The translations under genes were made by a program, and so were the position numbers. The notes under the pieces are model-generated. The model had not been told where the DNA came from, did not search any database, and worked only from the letters and a program-made list of their open reading frames with translations. From an uncultured Bacteroidota bacterium (GTDB taxonomy: Bacteria; Bacteroidota; Bacteroidia; Chitinophagales; Chitinophagaceae), in contig CAIWKU010000114.1 in assembly GCA_903913355.1 (NCBI GenBank), forward strand, positions 1 through 6,572: a stretch of 6,572 bases of DNA. The letters are read 5' to 3'. The first letter of the stretch is position 1. Every line of letters starts with the position of its first letter. Below are positions 4,989 to 6,572 of the stretch, piece by piece.

Positions 4989-6572
4989 ATGAGAAGAATG
5001 CTTTTTGTCTCAATAACGACATTGTCTATTTTACTGTTTCATACAACAGTAACTGCGCAGATACCTAAAGCCCCTGAGAAAAAAGAAGGATCGGGGCCAT
5101 ATACACAACTCATTATCAGGGGTGTAACCCTGGTTAACGGAACAGGGGCACCCCCAATCGGTCCGGTTGATATTGTTATCGAAAAAAACAGGATTGTACA
5201 GATCAGTGTATTGGGAAGCCCGGGTTCTGTAATAGACCCCGCCAAACGCCCTCAATTGAAAAGTGGTGGCAAAGAGCTTGATTGCTCTGGCATGTATGCA
5301 CTTCCGGGGTTGATAGATATGCACGGACATATCGGAGGCGTTCAGCAAGGCACTCCAGCTGAATATGTATTCAAACTATGGATGGCGCATGGAATTACAA
5401 CCATAAGAGATCCGTCTGCTGGCAATGGCCTGGATTGGGTATTGGATGAAAAAGCAAAAAGTGCAGCCAATCAAATAACGGCTCCAAGAATTTTTGCTTA
5501 TACCGCATTTGGGCAGGGGAGCACTACACCCATCACTACGGCCGACCAGGCCCGAGCCTGGGTACAGGAAAATGCAAAAAAAGGGGCGGATGGAATTAAG
5601 TTTTTCGGTGCTTCTCCAGAAGTAATGGATGCTGCCATCAGGGAAAATAAAAAACTGGGTTTGAGATCCTGCTGCCATCATGCACAGACCGATGTGGCAA
5701 GATGGAATGTATTGAATTCAGCACGTGCGGGCATGACAAGTATGGAACATTGGTATGGTTTGCCTGAAGCTTTGTTTACAGATAAAACCATCCAAAATTT
5801 TCCACTGGATTATAATTATAGCAATGAGCAGGATCGTTTTGAAGAAGCCGGAAAGCTTTGGAAACAAGCAGCAGCTCCATACAGCGAGCATTGGAATAAA
5901 GTAATGAATGAATTACTCTCTCTCGATTTTACTTTAGATCCAACATTTAATATTTATGATGCCAACAGAGATCTGCAAAGAGCAAGAAGAGCAGAATGGC
6001 ATGAAGACTATACATTACCCTCCTTGTGGAAATTTTATGAACCTGGTTTACAATCTCATGGTTCCTATTGGCATAACTGGGGTACTGAACAGGAAGTAGA
6101 ATGGAAAAATAATTATCGTCTATGGATGACATTCGTAAATGAATATAAAAACAGGGGAGGAAGGGTTACAGCAGGTTCGGATAATGGATTTATTTACCAG
6201 ACTTATGGCTTTGGCTATATCCGGGAACTAGAACTATTACGTGAAGCCGGGTTTCATCCGCTGGAAGTGATTAGGTCAGCTACTTTATATGCGGCGCAGG
6301 CATTGGGGATTGACAAAGAGACGGGTAGTGTTGAAACAGGCAAATTGGCTGATATCATTATCATCAACGCAAATCCATTAAAGAATTTACAGGTATTGTA
6401 CGGTACAGGGGCTATTGAATTAACAAAAGAAAATAAGGTTGTGAGAACCGGTGGTGTTTTATATACAATAAAAGACGGTATCATTTATGATGCCAAAAAA
6501 TTATTGTCTGATGTAAAGAAAATGGTGGATGAAGAGAAAAAGAGACCCCACTTGGCGAAAAAGAGACCCCAC
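4989..6572 (+). CDS. Secreted metal-dependent amidohydrolase (partial, C-terminus beyond right edge)
   Basis: The ATG at 4989 opens 528 codons with no stop before the right edge. Residues 1-23 form a signal peptide: MRRMLF n-region, hydrophobic core ITTLSILLF, and V-T-A before Q24 at the predicted signal peptidase I site. The ATG at 4998 is possible but loses the two arginines. The mature protein is an amidohydrolase-superfamily barrel of the imidazolonepropionase/prolidase-like type. It has the small beta-domain strand QLIIRGVTLVNGTG, then GLIDMHGH with metal ligands H112 and H114, a probable carboxylated lysine K204 (DGIKFFG), H230/H231 (CCHHAQ), H254 (SMEHWYG) and D398 (TAGSDNG), and the C-terminal strand GKLADIIIINANPL. 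All ligands are present, so it should be active on a C-N bond, perhaps in peptides or cyclic amides; the substrate cannot be read from sequence. Residues about 255-385 form an aromatic, charged insertion. The tail ends in a short repeat. Confidence 0.93.
   Translation, partial: MRRMLFVSITTLSILLFHTTVTAQIPKAPEKKEGSGPYTQLIIRGVTLVNGTGAPPIGPVDIVIEKNRIVQISVLGSPGSVIDPAKRPQLKSGGKELDCSGMYALPGLIDMHGHIGGVQQGTPAEYVFKLWMAHGITTIRDPSAGNGLDWVLDEKAKSAANQITAPRIFAYTAFGQGSTTPITTADQARAWVQENAKKGADGIKFFGASPEVMDAAIRENKKLGLRSCCHHAQTDVARWNVLNSARAGMTSMEHWYGLPEALFTDKTIQNFPLDYNYSNEQDRFEEAGKLWKQAAAPYSEHWNKVMNELLSLDFTLDPTFNIYDANRDLQRARRAEWHEDYTLPSLWKFYEPGLQSHGSYWHNWGTEQEVEWKNNYRLWMTFVNEYKNRGGRVTAGSDNGFIYQTYGFGYIRELELLREAGFHPLEVIRSATLYAAQALGIDKETGSVETGKLADIIIINANPLKNLQVLYGTGAIELTKENKVVRTGGVLYTIKDGIIYDAKKLLSDVKKMVDEEKKRPHLAKKRPH
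6536..6572 (+). repeat. Two-copy direct repeat at right edge, 21-base period
   Basis: GAAAAAGAGACCCCAC occurs at 6536-6551 and again, identical, at 6557-6572, separated by TTGGC. The 21-base period is seven codons, so within the amidohydrolase frame it encodes repeated KKRPH with Leu-Ala between the copies. The window stops exactly at the end of copy two, so more copies could follow. The basic tail differs from the acidic/lysine helix just before it (SDVKKMVDEEKK). It may be a real minisatellite or an assembly artefact at a contig end. Confidence 0.7.

Noticed and set aside
5031..5681. Minus-strand open frames of 68-105 codons
   Set aside because: They are antisense to the amidohydrolase, which has a signal peptide and full metal-ligand set in the forward frame; they are shadows.
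6536..6572. Possible start of a CRISPR array
   Set aside because: The copies are only 16 bases with a 5-base interval, far too short for a repeat-spacer unit, and they are in frame with a coding sequence.

Overview
The window looks like chromosomal DNA from a member of the Bacteroidota, most likely Chitinophagaceae or a close relative. The grounds are an AT-leaning composition (roughly 40% G+C by eye), mostly no Shine-Dalgarno sequences ahead of the genes, a short LeuA with the TLRDGEQVPG signature, and a long helical-repeat hypothetical protein of a type I associate with Bacteroidota. The taxonomic call is inference; there is no rRNA or marker gene here.

Left half, minus strand (1-3181): a leucine biosynthesis operon transcribed right to left in the order leuA, leuC, leuD. 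The gaps are 71 and 34 bases. LeuA makes 2-isopropylmalate from 2-oxoisovalerate and acetyl-CoA; LeuC and LeuD form the [4Fe-4S] isomerase that converts it to 3-isopropylmalate. leuB is not in view and may lie beyond the left edge. leuD runs off that edge. LeuA stops where the family's C-terminal leucine-binding domain would begin, so it probably lacks classical feedback inhibition.

Centre (3182-3397): a 216-base divergent intergenic region. On the leuA strand it carries a strong hairpin of two 8-bp stems followed by a T-tract, ending about 30 bases before the leuA start. This looks like an intrinsic terminator placed as an attenuator. Its loop can alternatively pair with a segment upstream, and two candidate leader peptides lie nearby. 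A match to the Bacteroidota promoter pattern, TTG-N20-TAATTTTG, faces the other way.

Right half, plus strand (3398-6572): first a 519-residue cytoplasmic all-helical TPR-like protein of unknown function. After 31 bases comes a metal-dependent amidohydrolase with a signal peptide, open for 528 codons up to the right edge. Its last 37 bases hold two copies of a 16-base direct repeat at a 21-base period, and the window ends exactly at the end of the second copy.

I see no mobile element, tRNA, rRNA, CRISPR array or defence system. The features most worth a second look are the leuA leader and the repeat at the right edge.
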